A stretch of DNA of 64,000 nucleotides, taken from the NCBI RefSeq assembly GCF_026914185.1, contig NC_070566.1, positions 1,240,001 through 1,304,000 of the forward strand. The letters are read 5' to 3'. Source of the DNA: Puccinia triticina. Taxonomy: Eukaryota; Basidiomycota; Pucciniomycetes; Pucciniales; Pucciniaceae. The position numbers and the translations under genes are program-made. Shown one piece after another: positions 46,050 through 57,200 of this stretch; positions within the stretch are counted from its first letter, which is position 1; each line of letters starts with the position of its first letter. Below the pieces are notes generated by a model, which saw only the letters and a list, made by a program, of their open reading frames with translations, was not told the origin of the DNA and did no database searches.

Positions 46050-49000
46050 TCATTCTACTACTATAATATTTCTCCCCCCCTTGTCTCTTGTCTCTGTTGC
46101 CTTTCCTTTCTTTGCTTGCTGAATATCATCCTTCCACTTAGCCAAGGTCCCTACCGCAATCTTTCCCTTCTTTGAATAGAAAGTCACCGTCATACCTCTG
46201 CTTAAGGACTGAGCTGAGAGCTTGTGCCTTCTTGTTGAAATATAATCGCGCCCAAAGCTGAACGCCTGCTTCACATCAACAGAGGTTGCTGTAATTGTTT
46301 AGATGGTTGAATTGGATGATTAGTTAATTCAACACATGAAAGATTTCTCTAAATTTCAAACTCACCCGGACAGCTCAAGACGTCCAGTGCCATATATAAG
46401 AGACCCCCATGAGTTTTTCCAGAAATCTTTTGCTGGAGCCACCACCTCAGCGGATTTACGGGTTCGTTACCATCCAGTATGAGTCCCCTGGCAAGCCAAG
46501 CATCCAACGGGTCAGACAAGAGGTGTCCGCCTCAAGCTGCAGCAGCACTACCAAGTCCAGCAAGCATGCTGGTCCTAGGCTGTGGAATATTAAGGTGGAT
46601 ATTAGTCTTCAGGATGACAAAACCAACTGAGTTTTTGTCAAAAAACGGAGAAATTTACCTTGGAAGTAATTGCGTTTACTGTTGATGATGCCACAGGGGT
46701 TGAATTTGGTGGTTCAGGCTTATAAAATGTTACCCACATATCCCGAGTCAGTCGTATAGCTTTGGCGATCCATTCCGGCTACCATTTGGCTGATTTGAAG
46801 TACTCGTTGTGGTGGCCTGTTTCGTGGCGCCCACAACGCGGAAGATTCCTCAAGTTTTTCAGCCATCAAGATATCAAATCACAGGACATCAAGATCAATC
46901 AGCGCGTGGCGCGCGCGGCGGGATCATCAAGATGTTTCAGGAGCAGGTCCCGGTTCTCTTTGTGCTTGTTTTTGTTGCTTTTCCCTTCTTTTCTTTCCCA
47001 GTCTGATGTTCTTCTGTTTCTTAAATGCGCGTGTTGGAGAGGTTTTTGTATGCGGAGGGTTGGTTTTCTTTCTTTGGTGTTGTTTCCTTTCTGTTCTTTT
47101 CTCCCTTCTTTTGTTGTTGTGGCGCGCTTGTGCGCGCGGGTGTATGATGACTTGTCCACAGCATGTCACAACCCCGGAGTCTGAGTTCAGCTCGAACTCA
47201 GATGATGGGGCGGGGGGAGGGACTTTGTCTGAACCAAAAATTTTGTCTCAGATCATCCGTCAAACTCAAGAGTCCCGAATCTTAAAGTCTATTGATCCCC
47301 ACCTTTCTTGGCCGTTATACTCGCGGAGCTTCTGAGTTCATCCTCTCAGCCCCGGCGCCGTTCCCTTTCCTAGAGTCCTTTTTGTTTAGATCACTTTCCC
47401 CGGCCAGTTCACCGGCTCTTTTCCCAGATTCTCAACAAACAAACCACCGCCGACGGGAATCTACCTCCCGTCGTCTCAAAACCAAAATCCCCCCCCCAAA
47501 CTTCCGCTATCACTCGAATCCTAGAATCTCCTGGACCACCTCGAAGGCAGCGCTTAACAGCGCACATTCCCTTCCAGTAACTGCCAACGGCCCAGCACCG
47601 GTCGGAGTTCCACATCGTCCCTAAAAGATGGATGAAGGACTGGATTGAAATGTATTAGATCAAACGCATGAGATGTAGATAAGAAACTTCAACATACCAA
47701 TTGCAATCCTATAAAGAGAGGAGGTATTGGTTAGGCTGTAATATTTGTTGGTTATTTTCAAACCAAGCCGACAGGCATTCCTTAAAGCGGGTGGATATTT
47801 AGAACAACTGATTGCTGTTGATAGATGTTCATTTATTTGATCAATGAACATGACAATGTTTGCCAAGCAATCCGAGCCTGTTACCAACACTTGAAGCGTA
47901 ATCTTGTAGAAACGGTTGAGCACATCGACCAAATCATGAGCCAAGTCCAAGTCTGACTGGTTCAAATAGTATTTCCGGTCAAACCCATGCCGTTTATGAC
48001 ACTGCCACTTGAGGCTGGGGTGAAGCATTAGTTGTAGATATATGAGGAAATCTGGAAAAATAATGACTTACATGGCGGACTCGCATCTGATAATGCCCTG
48101 GAGTTGCAAAAGAGTTGAATTCCATTGGGTACATACGTCGCGTTCAATTGTATGAGGTGTTGCACACCCCATTTCAGCGCAGATATTGGGAAAGTGAGCC
48201 TTGGAGTTTGGGGAGTACCTCAATTTCTTAGCAACAGCACAAAACTGTAAAATAAGGTGTCAGTTCTGATTCCTTCAATCAATATAATCAAGTTAAGGTC
48301 TTACTTTAGCCAGAGATCTTCTGCAGCAATCACTTGTATAGCAATCATCATTGTCCTCATTGCTAGCATTATCAATGTCGTCCAGACTGAGCAATTCAGT
48401 ATCATCTGAGTCTTGTCCGTTGATAGAATCCCGCTTGCTTCCAATATTTTCTTCATCAGATTGGTCGTCTATCTCGCGGGTGAAGCTGGGAGAAAAAAGA
48501 GACTCAGGGGCGAGAGCCTGAATCCAAAACAAGGTGGAGTGGTGCTTACGGCCTTATCTGCAGTGCTGCATTGTCATTGTCGGATGATTCCAAAGTGTCT
48601 GAGCCGTCAGGGACCGTTGTTGTTGGATTTTGTGAAGACTTTGCTTTCTTCTGAGCTCCAAAGGGGCGGAGGATACTTTGGAAAATCAAGTTAAGCACAT
48701 GGGCGAAACAACGTACCCACTGTGCCTCCCCTCGGAAGCGAGTCAACTTGAGCTTCTTGAGCTCGTTTACCATGACTTTGTTGTTGGAAGCGTTGTTGCT
48801 TACTATCCCCCATATCTGAAGTAAATAAGAATGTTCAGCCTTTGGAGCAATCAAAAGAAGACAATGTGGACCAAAAAAAGATGATGAAAGTCTAACCTTT
48901 TGCTGAATCCCAAATTTCTCAACTACCAGACGTACCGTCTCAGCTAAGTATTCACTAGTGTGACTCTGGGAGAGACAAATAAAGTCAAGAGGCATGGCCT

Positions 49001-50020
49001 CTAGCGTTGCTTCTGTATCTATATCGCCGGTTTCATGGAGTTCTAACCGGTAGATCACAACCCCCAGGATGTCAAACCCGTTGGGGGACTGCCACACATC
49101 CACACCTAAGTACATTGCCCCAGTGTGTGCCTAAGATAACATTGAACAAGGGTCAGCCAACAAATCAATATTAAAGGAAACTGACTCACTTTCAAAACAG
49201 AACAGTAGCTCTGTTGTATTGCTGAGTAAAGCATGTGGATGTCACTCGAAACCGTTTGTCTGCATGGTAAGTTCTTGTCAACTGTTAGATGGAGGATTGC
49301 CCAATGGCTAGGATCAGCCAGAGCTGAAAAGGGCCTCGCCGCCTCGGCACACCATACCGCACAGAGTTGGGCAACCTAGTTGGGTAGTTTAAATGTCAGC
49401 TTTCTTATCACAATCAATTCACACATTAAGATTTTTACCTCTTTTGGATTGATGTCTCCGGTCCCCCTGATTCCACAACTGGCCAAATTGGATTTCTTTT
49501 TGTCCTTGGCTTGTTTCCAGAGGCAGATTGAAGCGTGTTTGTTTAAGTTTCCACAAGAGGAGTCCGATGTTGGGTGGTTGATCTTTGTTCCACGTCTGAT
49601 TAAGGATGTTAGCTCATAGATTATTTTGGAAGAGAGACTTAGAAGACAGATTCAATCTTACATCTGGCAAGGATAAGCAATCATTCGACGACCGTGCTTG
49701 TCAAGCTGATTGGACAGCTCGGGTGTCGCATATGATTTGTAGCTGGAACTGATTCCATTTGTAGCTACTTTCTGAGCCTTTCCTGGATAATTACTTAGTC
49801 AGAAGGCAATGTCAAACTATATTGAAATAGAAAATGGAAGGTTTTACACACGTAACTCTTCCTTGTCAGTGAGAGGGCGTCCTCCAGACGCAGGCGGCTG
49901 ACTGCTAGATGGAGTAATATTGAGAGGAGTTTTGCTGGCTGCCTTGGGTTTGTCATTTGCAGGGGGTGAGGCGGATGAATCACGGGATGGGTTGGCTTTT
50001 TTTTGCTTGCGGGTGGCCAT
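46050..50020 (-). pseudogene. hAT transposase, about 12 exons, inactivated
   Basis: ATG at 50020-50018. Exons follow at 50020-49852, 49782-49662, 49595-49439, 49376-49190, 49130-48897, 48815-48550, 48485-48305, 48244-48072, 48007-47698 and from 47639. Most introns are 57-70 nt GT-AG, a few longer. A BED-like zinc region spans IAYPC to NLNKHASIC. RNase-H-fold blocks include GAMYLGVDVWQSPNGFDI (first catalytic Asp), IVSNNASNN (second) and WVRCFAHVLNLI. The C-terminal hATC dimerisation block is FSFGRDYISTRRHKLS to LSRGMTV. Lesions: a solo LTR (46808-47614) inserted after FRD, an in-frame TAG at 46781-46779 in the following EYFKSAKW segment, and KQAF in place of the usual ERAF in the dimerisation block. 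It cannot make full transposase now. Confidence 0.85.
46808..47614. mobile_element. solo LTR, 807 bp, inside the hAT transposase exon
   Basis: Begins TGTGGTGGCC and ends GGAGTTCCACA. TCGT flanks it on both sides (46804-46807 and 47615-47618), a 4-bp target duplication like that of the Ty3 element. The last 11 bases equal the Ty3 LTR end, so it is probably a related family. Confidence 0.85.
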
Positions 50021-50298
50021 CGCAGGTTGGTTTGTGGTTGGATGTCAAGGTGGAACTTGATTTCCGGCTTGGACTTCCCGTCCAAATCCCCCTACCCCCG
50101 GCGGGGGTAGGGGGATATGGACGGGAATGGCGGGTATGTCTGGGCGGTACCCGGTTGTGTGCCTTTTTTTTGGGAAAATCACGTACCCGGCACCGCACCC
50201 GGCACCGCCGGACGGGTGTCAGGCGGGTACAAGCGGTACCCCCTGGGTGGTACCGGGTACCGCCAAACGGGTACCTCTTTGCCATCCCTACTGTGGAG

Positions 50299-50555
50299 TT
50301 TGCTCCCACAAAAACTGCTTTAGCAGTTTGCTCTCAGGAAAACTGCTTTAGCAGTTTGCTCCCAGTAAAACTGCTTCAGCAGTTTGCTGCCAGGAAAACT
50401 GCTTTAGCAGTTTGCTGCCAGGAAAACTGCTTTAGCAGTTTGCTGCCAGGAAAACTGCTTTAGCAGTTTGCTGCCAGGAAAACTGCTTTAGCAGTTTGCT
50501 GCCAGGAAAACTGCTTTAGCAGTTTGCTGCCAGGAAAACTGCTTTAGCAGTATTT
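50299..50555. repeat. 28-bp satellite with AAACTGC-TTTA-GCAGTTT hairpin
   Basis: About nine copies of TTTGCTGCCAGGAAAACTGC plus TTTAGCAG. This is the 41-bp monomer without its TTTGCCTGTGGAG part, directly on the other side of the hAT element. Confidence 0.92.
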
Positions 50556-50723
50556 GTAGCGGCCGGCCAAGATTTCCCCATGCGCTGAGAAATTCAGATC
50601 TGCGAGGCCGATACATTGCAGCAGTAGCGCATCGTTACAGCAATGTGCTACAACTTTCAAAAAATACATGAATTTTTTGCCGCTTCCGATGCTCTGTATT
50701 GGCCATTACGATACATGTGTCGT

Positions 50724-52640
50724 AATGGTTTCACGGTTGCTGCTCGGCAAGCAGCACATGCCTGTACCTGCTCGGCAAGCAGGTACTTGTTCCCGCTTGA
50801 CTTCGCAGCGGCTACAGGTATCTGCTTGACGAGCAGGTCAACCTGCTTACAAAGCAGGTAAAAGCACCTGCTTGGCGAGCAGGTCATCATGATGGCCGAG
50901 CAGGTAGAGGTACCTGCTCGGCAAGCTTTTACCTTCTTGGCGAGTAGGTCAACCTGCTGGCCAAGCCGGAGCAGCACTGTACCTGCTCGGCGACCAGGTC
51001 ATCCTGATGTCCGAGCAGGTAAAAGTACCCTCTCGGCGAGCTTTTACCTGCTCGGCCAGCAGGATGACCTGCCGGCCGAGCCGGAGCAGGTACCTGTAAC
51101 TGTACCTGCTCGGCAAGCAGGTCATCCTGATGGCTGAGCAGGTAAAAGTAGCCTCTCGGCGTGCTTTTACCTGCTTGGCGAGTCGGTCAACCTGCTCCGA
51201 GCAGGTACTGTTACCTGCTTGGCCAGCAGGATGACCTGCCGGCCGAGCCGGAGCAGGTACCTGTAACTGTACCTGCTCGGCAAGCAGGTCATCCTGATGG
51301 CTGAGCAGGTAAAAGTAGCCTCTCGGCGTGCTTTTACCTGCTTGGCGAGTCGGTCAACCTGCTCCGAGCAGGTACTGTTACCTGCTTGGCCAGCAGGATG
51401 ACCTGCCGGCCGAGCCGGAGCAGGTACCTGTAACTGTACCTGCTCGGCAAGCAGGTCATTCTGATGGCCGAGCAGGTAAAAGTAGCCTCTCGGCGAGCTT
51501 TTACCTGCTTGGCGAGTCGGTCAACCTGCTCCGAGCAGGTACTGTTACCTGCTTGGCCAGCAGGATGACCTGCCGGCCGAGCCGGAGCAGGTACCTGTAA
51601 CTGTACCTCCTCGGCAAGCAGGTCATCCTGATGGCCGAGCAGGTAAAAGTAGCCTCTCGGCGAGCTTTTACCTGCTCGGCCAGCAGGATGACCTGCCGGC
51701 CGAGCCGGAGCAAATACCTGTAGCTGTACCTGCTCGGCAAGCAGGTCATCCTGATGGCCGAGCAGGTAAAAGTACCCTCTCGGCGAGCTTTTACCTGCTC
51801 GGCGAGTAGGTCAACCTGCTCGCCGAGCAGGTGCTCAGGTGCCTGGCGACAAGGCACAGTTACCTGCCTGGCCAGCAGGTTGACCTGCTCGCTGACCAGG
51901 TACCTGAACCTGCTTGGCCAGCAGCTTGGCAGGTTGACCTACTGGCGAAGCAGGTATAAGTATCTGCTCGGCAAGCAGGCTGACCTGCTCGCCAAGGAGG
52001 TACCTCTAAGTGATCGGCCAGCACTGCTTGCCAGTCTGAGCAGTCTGCTTGGACCGGCAAGTCGACGTCTTGGACCAGCAAGCAGGCTCCGGCCACTGTG
52101 GTTCGACGTGCTAACTGCCGGAGGGCTCCTCCCCGGGAAAGTTATCCGGGGAGGGTAACTTCTCCCCGGAGAGTTTCTCTTGACCAGTTCGATTTCGTCG
52201 GATGAGCTAACAACCGATGATTCAAAATCATCGGCTGTTGACCCACCGATGATTCAAAATCATCGGTGAGTTAACAGCCGATATTCATTTTGCTCGGTGG
52301 GTCCGCAACCGAGCTTTCATATGATCGGTTATGAATGACCGATCATATGAAAGCTCGGTTGAACTGTCAACCAAGCTTCCATTGTTCGATTGGTGGCGGC
52401 CGAGGTTAACTCGGCTGGCCACTGATCGAGGAATTCAATTCCTCGGCCAGACAGCCTGCCGATTTTGGCTCGGCCGCGGAGCAGCCAAGTTTGAATCGGG
52501 TGGCAAAACCCTTGGGTTACTGTCCCCCGATGTCAATTCGGATGCGGATTGCATCGGATGCGCGCAACCAATGTTAAATCGGTTGTGTGCATCCCAGACT
52601 AACAGGGATGCACACATCCGAGGCTTATATGCTGGCAGTG
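50724..52640. repeat. right terminal inverted repeat of the 43-kb unit
   Basis: 1917 bp, the reverse complement of 9453-11063 with few substitutions, plus extra internal repeat units of about 130 bp (for example 51120-51390). The outermost 500 bp repeats the same chain of palindromes in mirrored order. Confidence 0.85.
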
Positions 52641-52746
52641 CCATGGAGCCGGACCAGGTGAGCCAATAGTCAAGACTATTTCACAGTAGGTTATTAAGGA
52701 CCTAAACACCACCCGTTCTCATCCAGCCGTCTTTCCTCCCACAAGC

Positions 52747-53121
52747 ATGGCCCAACCGCAAGGAATTGGTAGCCAGCACACGCATCAGAGGGGGGGTCAA
52801 GGGGCCCGACCGGAATTTTTGTCAGCATATGCACAGGAGCGCAGTGTCTCCATCCAGGAGACATGCAAGTTGACCGTCGCACTTGTGACTCCAAAGATGC
52901 TGCTCCATCTGTCAACCGGTGTGATACCAACGGCACTATGTATGAGTGTCAACTGTTACATATCGCGCGGCGGTGGGCAAGTTGGGAATTTAAATTGGGT
53001 TGCAAAGGGGGCTGTGGAGGGCCTTGGTGTAAACTCCAAAGGCATCCATTGGTGCAACACCGTTTATCCCGCCGCTGATTTCAGGTCGCCTCAAGTGAGT
53101 GGTCAGAAAGGAGAGGCGTGA
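52747..53121 (+). CDS. hypothetical ORF, 124 aa
   Basis: ATG at 52747 to TGA, no recognised domain. An overlapping frame (52863-53078) is cysteine-rich (CDTNGTMYEC, CKGGCGGPWC) and might be the real one. Neither has a signal peptide I can support. Confidence 0.25.
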   Translation: MAQPQGIGSQHTHQRGGQGARPEFLSAYAQERSVSIQETCKLTVALVTPKMLLHLSTGVIPTALCMSVNCYISRGGGQVGNLNWVAKGAVEGLGVNSKGIHWCNTVYPAADFRSPQVSGQKGEA

Positions 53122-53265
53122 CTCAGTGTCGTTCAAGATGTTCAGCTGTCCTATGGAGACCTTCATGCCACAACTGGGTCAACCAAAGGCTACATGATGA
53201 CCTCACTTGAGAAACCCTATACTGACCCTCGTGGTTATCTGGTTGGGTCGTCCAGAAAAACATAC

Positions 53266-53634
53266 TCAAGCTGTCTTTTTGACGCCGCGGATACTCTCTG
53301 TGTTGATGGGACCTGGGCATAAACAGAATTTCAATGTATTGGCCATATGAGCAGTGAAGATGATGGTTTCCCAAGACATACCCTTCCCCTCGCGAATTCT
53401 CATAGCATTCCAAGTCGCAAACACGTCCGGAACGGCCCATTGGGGTATCTTGAGGTCTAGGGCGTCGGCATCCAACCTTCGTTGAAATTTAAAGGCCAAG
53501 TCCCAGTTGACTTGCAGATGCTCATGATTGTCTGACTGCTTCACCACACGACTCATTTCGGCGTCTACAAACAGTTGGGTATCTTGCAACCAGCGTAATT
53601 GGGATGGAGCACATTGAAAATGTGGCTGGTGCAT
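53266..53634 (-). CDS. hypothetical ORF, 122 aa
   Basis: Starts at a true ATG (53634-53632) and reads smoothly (VNWDLAFKFQRRLDADALDL, MSWETIIFTAHMANTL) to TGA. No domain recognised. It lies upstream of and opposite to the Plavaka-type transposase, and could be a fragment of a longer gene. Confidence 0.35.
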   Translation of the reverse strand: MHQPHFQCAPSQLRWLQDTQLFVDAEMSRVVKQSDNHEHLQVNWDLAFKFQRRLDADALDLKIPQWAVPDVFATWNAMRIREGKGMSWETIIFTAHMANTLKFCLCPGPINTESIRGVKKTA

Positions 53635-54249
53635 CTTGTCGAGATGTCTTTGTGTGGGTGGGAATGAAGTTGGCGAAGAATTTGAGAGAGAAAGACAAAC
53701 TGAGGCCCAACATGTGCAAGACAGGGAGTAGGAAATACCGTCTTTTATCAGGCGTCCAGAGCCTCACAGCAGAAAGTCATGCTCTTTTGCACACTTGACC
53801 GCCGACCGCTGGTCTGGACAGTGTATATCACATAACGTGTCTTAAGATTGGGGGGAGATAACACGGGGATAGCAGGTTCACCTGTCTGCACAATGAATAG
53901 GTGCAGATCACACGGCCGCCACAGGACACTTTTGATATTGAGCTGGCTGCTGGCATCAATTGTTTTTAAGAGTCCCTGGAGATTCTTGTTTTAAAAGGCC
54001 GGAAGACTCGGCGGACAGTCTCACGTCAAATAAGCCTCGTCAGGTGATCGCATGCTGAGTGTTGTGTTGCTATAGGTTCAACCATGTGAACTAGCACTTT
54101 CTTGCATTGAAGATTGCACAGCCAACACAAGTCTAAGGTGCTGCAGATCGGAAGGTGAAAGGTTGCAGCCTTAGATCCCCAAGCCGCTTTTGCGATTGCC
54201 CAGACACAACTCGCATCACATTCACCACCACGAATTGACGGAGACGCCG

Positions 54250-57200
54250 ATGGCCGAGCGACCACTTCACGTTTGTCTTTGTGAGCGCCATGGCTGCAAC
54301 AAAACCCAACACAAAGAACCAGGGAAAGGAATTGTGCCTGGTAGGGTTTTGTCTAAAAGCGTATTTCAAAATCACCAGATGAGTGTAGCCACTGGGAACT
54401 CCAACCACCACATGTCCAATCCGGAACCATCTGCCAAAGCGCTGCACCAGAGCCTCGTGAGTGAATACGTTCTGTGGAGATGAGTTTGGTGAACGCGGAG
54501 GTTTGATGGATGGGGGTGGCTGATACACCATCTTTGCAGAGCGGTCCAATCGCCACCAGCACTGAGTTGACAGGTGGGATTGCTACCAGCTGCACAGAGT
54601 TTGTAATCGAGGAGGCTTATTGCAAGTAGGTAATGCTTCAAGTCGCTCGGTCTGTCTGTGCCAACAAGCTTAGTAAGGATGGCGCAGTCAAATTCTTGAA
54701 GGCCGCCCGGGATAATGTTGTACTACTTGCAAAGATCTGGAGCGCCAAGAATTGAATCACCATCAATCCAACATCTATCCTGCGGCAGATCCCTCAGAGT
54801 CAAGACGCAGTGTTTCATCGTCTTGGGCTCAATCCGAACTTGACCACACGTCTCTGCTGCAAAAAATGCTTTGCTCTCTACTCAACTGAATCAGGGCAGG
54901 GACACCATCCGAAACAATGCACACAGCCTTATCTGTCACCTAAACAAGGCTTTTGCAAGTGGGCGAAGGCCAGAAGCCTGATCCCCAAGTGCGATCAACC
55001 TCTCTACACGATTAATGCGACGCAGCAAGAAGTCCCTGTTCGGACATTCACATACGTATCACTGAAGTCGTGGTTAGCAAACCGGCTCTCCCGAGCTGCA
55101 TTTGAACGCCTGCTAGACTCCAGTCTTGCCGCTTCCAACTGGCCTGCCGGAAAACCAATGGAAGATGTGTGGCACGGCCGGGTCTGGCAAGAATTTCCCA
55201 ATTCGGATGACGGCACGGGGACATATACGAAGCATTCGGGGAACCTCGTCTTCAGCCTGTATCTGGACTGGTTCAGCCCAGGAGGGAGCTCAAATCTTGG
55301 CAAGCACACGACTGTTGGCGCAATAACTTTAATCTGCCTGAACCTTCCTGCAGATCAGCGATACAAGGTAGAAAACATGTTTCTTTTTGGCATCATTCCC
55401 GGACCCAAGGAACCAAAGCTCAAACAGATCAACCACATACTGCGACCTTTGGTCCTCGAGCTTAAAGAGTTTTGGAGTGGAGTTTTGTTTGAATCGACCA
55501 GCATTCATCCTGAAGGTAGAACGTTGCGTGCAGCCATATTCCCTCTGATTGCAGATCTGCCAGCAATCCGCAAGACCAATGGATTTGGCAGTCATGCAGC
55601 GCTCCTGTTTTGTTCATTATGTCTGCTTAAGAAGGAGAATCTGCACGAGACAGACACCACAAGGTTTCTTCCACGAACAGACGAGGCGCACCGGCGAGAC
55701 GCTGCCGCTTGGCTTCAGCTTGAAAACTACACTGAACGGAAGAAATTCGCCAAAAAGCATGGTGCACGGTGGAGCGTTCTCAATGAGCTGCCATATTGGC
55801 GGCCTGTCCAATACTCTTCAATTGAAATGATGCACGCCTTAGTCCTGGGTGACTTAAAGGATCACAGCATGCAATTCTTGAATTTGCCCGAAGCTGGTGC
55901 ACAACTCAAGTCGATGCAAGAGCTAGATGAAGCCTGGCAAAACGACATCTCTTACGCCGAGCGTCCTTTCGGCGGCGAGCCCCGATCATCCACCAGTGGA
56001 AAGCCCGGGGGGAAGAGGAAGCGTGAAAGTTCTATTGCCGAGGTTCCTGAAGCTCAAAGACCAAGCAAACAAACCCGTCAGACCGGTGGTCAGGGGAGCA
56101 TGGCTACCAAGACAAACAATCTGCGAGTCCGCAATTCGGCAGATGCAATCAGCGAAGCTGGCCCTCACGCCAGTTCTGATTCCTCAGCCACGCACTCCTA
56201 CCAACTGCGGGTCCGGAAGAGAGCATTGTACAACACATGCGAGGAGGAGGAGAGTGCTGATTCTGACACAGGCGCGAGTGACAATACTGTGACCGGTCGG
56301 CAAACAAAAAGAAGCAGTGCACAACTGCCAGTGGATTCACCTGATCATCCTCGACTATTCCCCAAGGAATTGGATATTGTCTGTCGAACCATTTTTCACA
56401 CCACCTTACCTTCTTGGATTGACAGAGTGCTCCAAAACTTGGGTTGTGCCAGCCATGGCTCATTGAAGGCCGCCGAATGGCTGATCCTGTACAAGGTCTA
56501 CTATACGATTGCGTTGATTCCCTACTGGGTCAAATCTAGGGAGAGCGCGGCAACGAGCCAAACCAAAAGAAGGATATCACTGCTATTAGAATCAACCACA
56601 ACACTTTCAAAAGTAGCACACTTCCTCACTCTACCGGTGATAAAGGTGGAAGACCTCACTGAACTAGACAGCCTGATCCTCAAGTACCGCCAATGTCTAC
56701 AGGATGGCTGGCCCTCTGCACCTAGCAAGCCTAATCTCCATTTGACCCAGCATTTCTCGGAAGTTATCCAGAGATTTGGGCCTCCTCGGTCAACAGCAGC
56801 ATGGGCACAGGAACGAGTGAACGGGATGCTCCAGAGGCTTCCTACCAATCACCACCTGAGTTAGTTTTTTGTGTTGCGGTATGGATTCTGAGAGATTCAT
56901 TGACATTTGGTGTTTGCGCGTGTGCAGCTGAGATCCCCAAGACCTTGGTAACCAAATGGCACATCACCTCAAACCTCCGCTCTATCCAACATGATACACC
57001 GTATGTTTTGTCCGATTTGTCGGAGGCGGAGTTAGAGGAGGAAAGGTCGGCTCCGATCCAGCTGGATAAGCCTTTGTATCTCAAGTGGCAGCATGCGGTG
57101 GCACATCAAGAGCGCGCAGGACCTACTCCCGTGGCTCAGTCTCATCGGCATTTAGATGCCACCGTTGCCACTTTGCGGAGCGTCCAGGCCGACCGTAAGA

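Larger units (their letters stand above)
45854..50290 (-). mobile_element. hAT transposon, 4437 bp, exact 8-bp target duplication
   Basis: Left tip TAAAGATGGCAAACAGG and right tip (reversed) TAGGGATGGCAAAGAGG are inverted. Both are followed by GGTACC-rich subterminal DNA. CTGTGGAG flanks both sides (45846-45853 and 50291-50298) and is a piece of the host satellite monomer. The transposase gene lies inside on the minus strand, but is broken by a solo LTR and a stop. Confidence 0.92.
9453..52640. mobile_element. 43.2-kb element with long terminal inverted repeats, CACTA-like ends
   Basis: The left tip CACTGCCAGCATATAAGCC at 9453 is matched by its exact reverse complement ending at 52640. Inverted homology then continues for 1.6 kb (left) and 1.9 kb (right). 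Immediately outside, CCA (9450-9452) and CCA (52641-52643) form a 3-bp direct repeat, as CACTA-superfamily insertions make. The inner ends of the arms, near AATGGTTTCAC, carry no tip sequence. The arms are therefore the two ends of one unit, not two separate insertions. No transposase of its own was found inside. The interior is satellites, nested transposons and a few gene remnants. A Plavaka-type CACTA transposase gene begins 1.6 kb outside the right end and could act on these tips. Whether it ever moved as one 43-kb piece is inference. Confidence 0.75.

Noticed and set aside
45102..46175. 357-codon plus-strand frame and 239-codon minus-strand frame over the 41-bp satellite
   Set aside because: Translation of a tandem repeat in several frames, interrupted by an annotated hAT boundary. 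No start context.
9453..52640. Starship-type giant element
   Set aside because: No DUF3435 tyrosine recombinase was seen, the ends are long inverted repeats, and the organism appears to be a basidiomycete.
9453..52640. MULE-type foldback element
   Set aside because: The 9 bases outside the two tips do not match; only CCA (3 bp) does.
54133..54549. 138-codon minus-strand frame
   Set aside because: The plus strand here carries the Cys/His N-terminal motif of the Plavaka-type transposase with a proper donor site.
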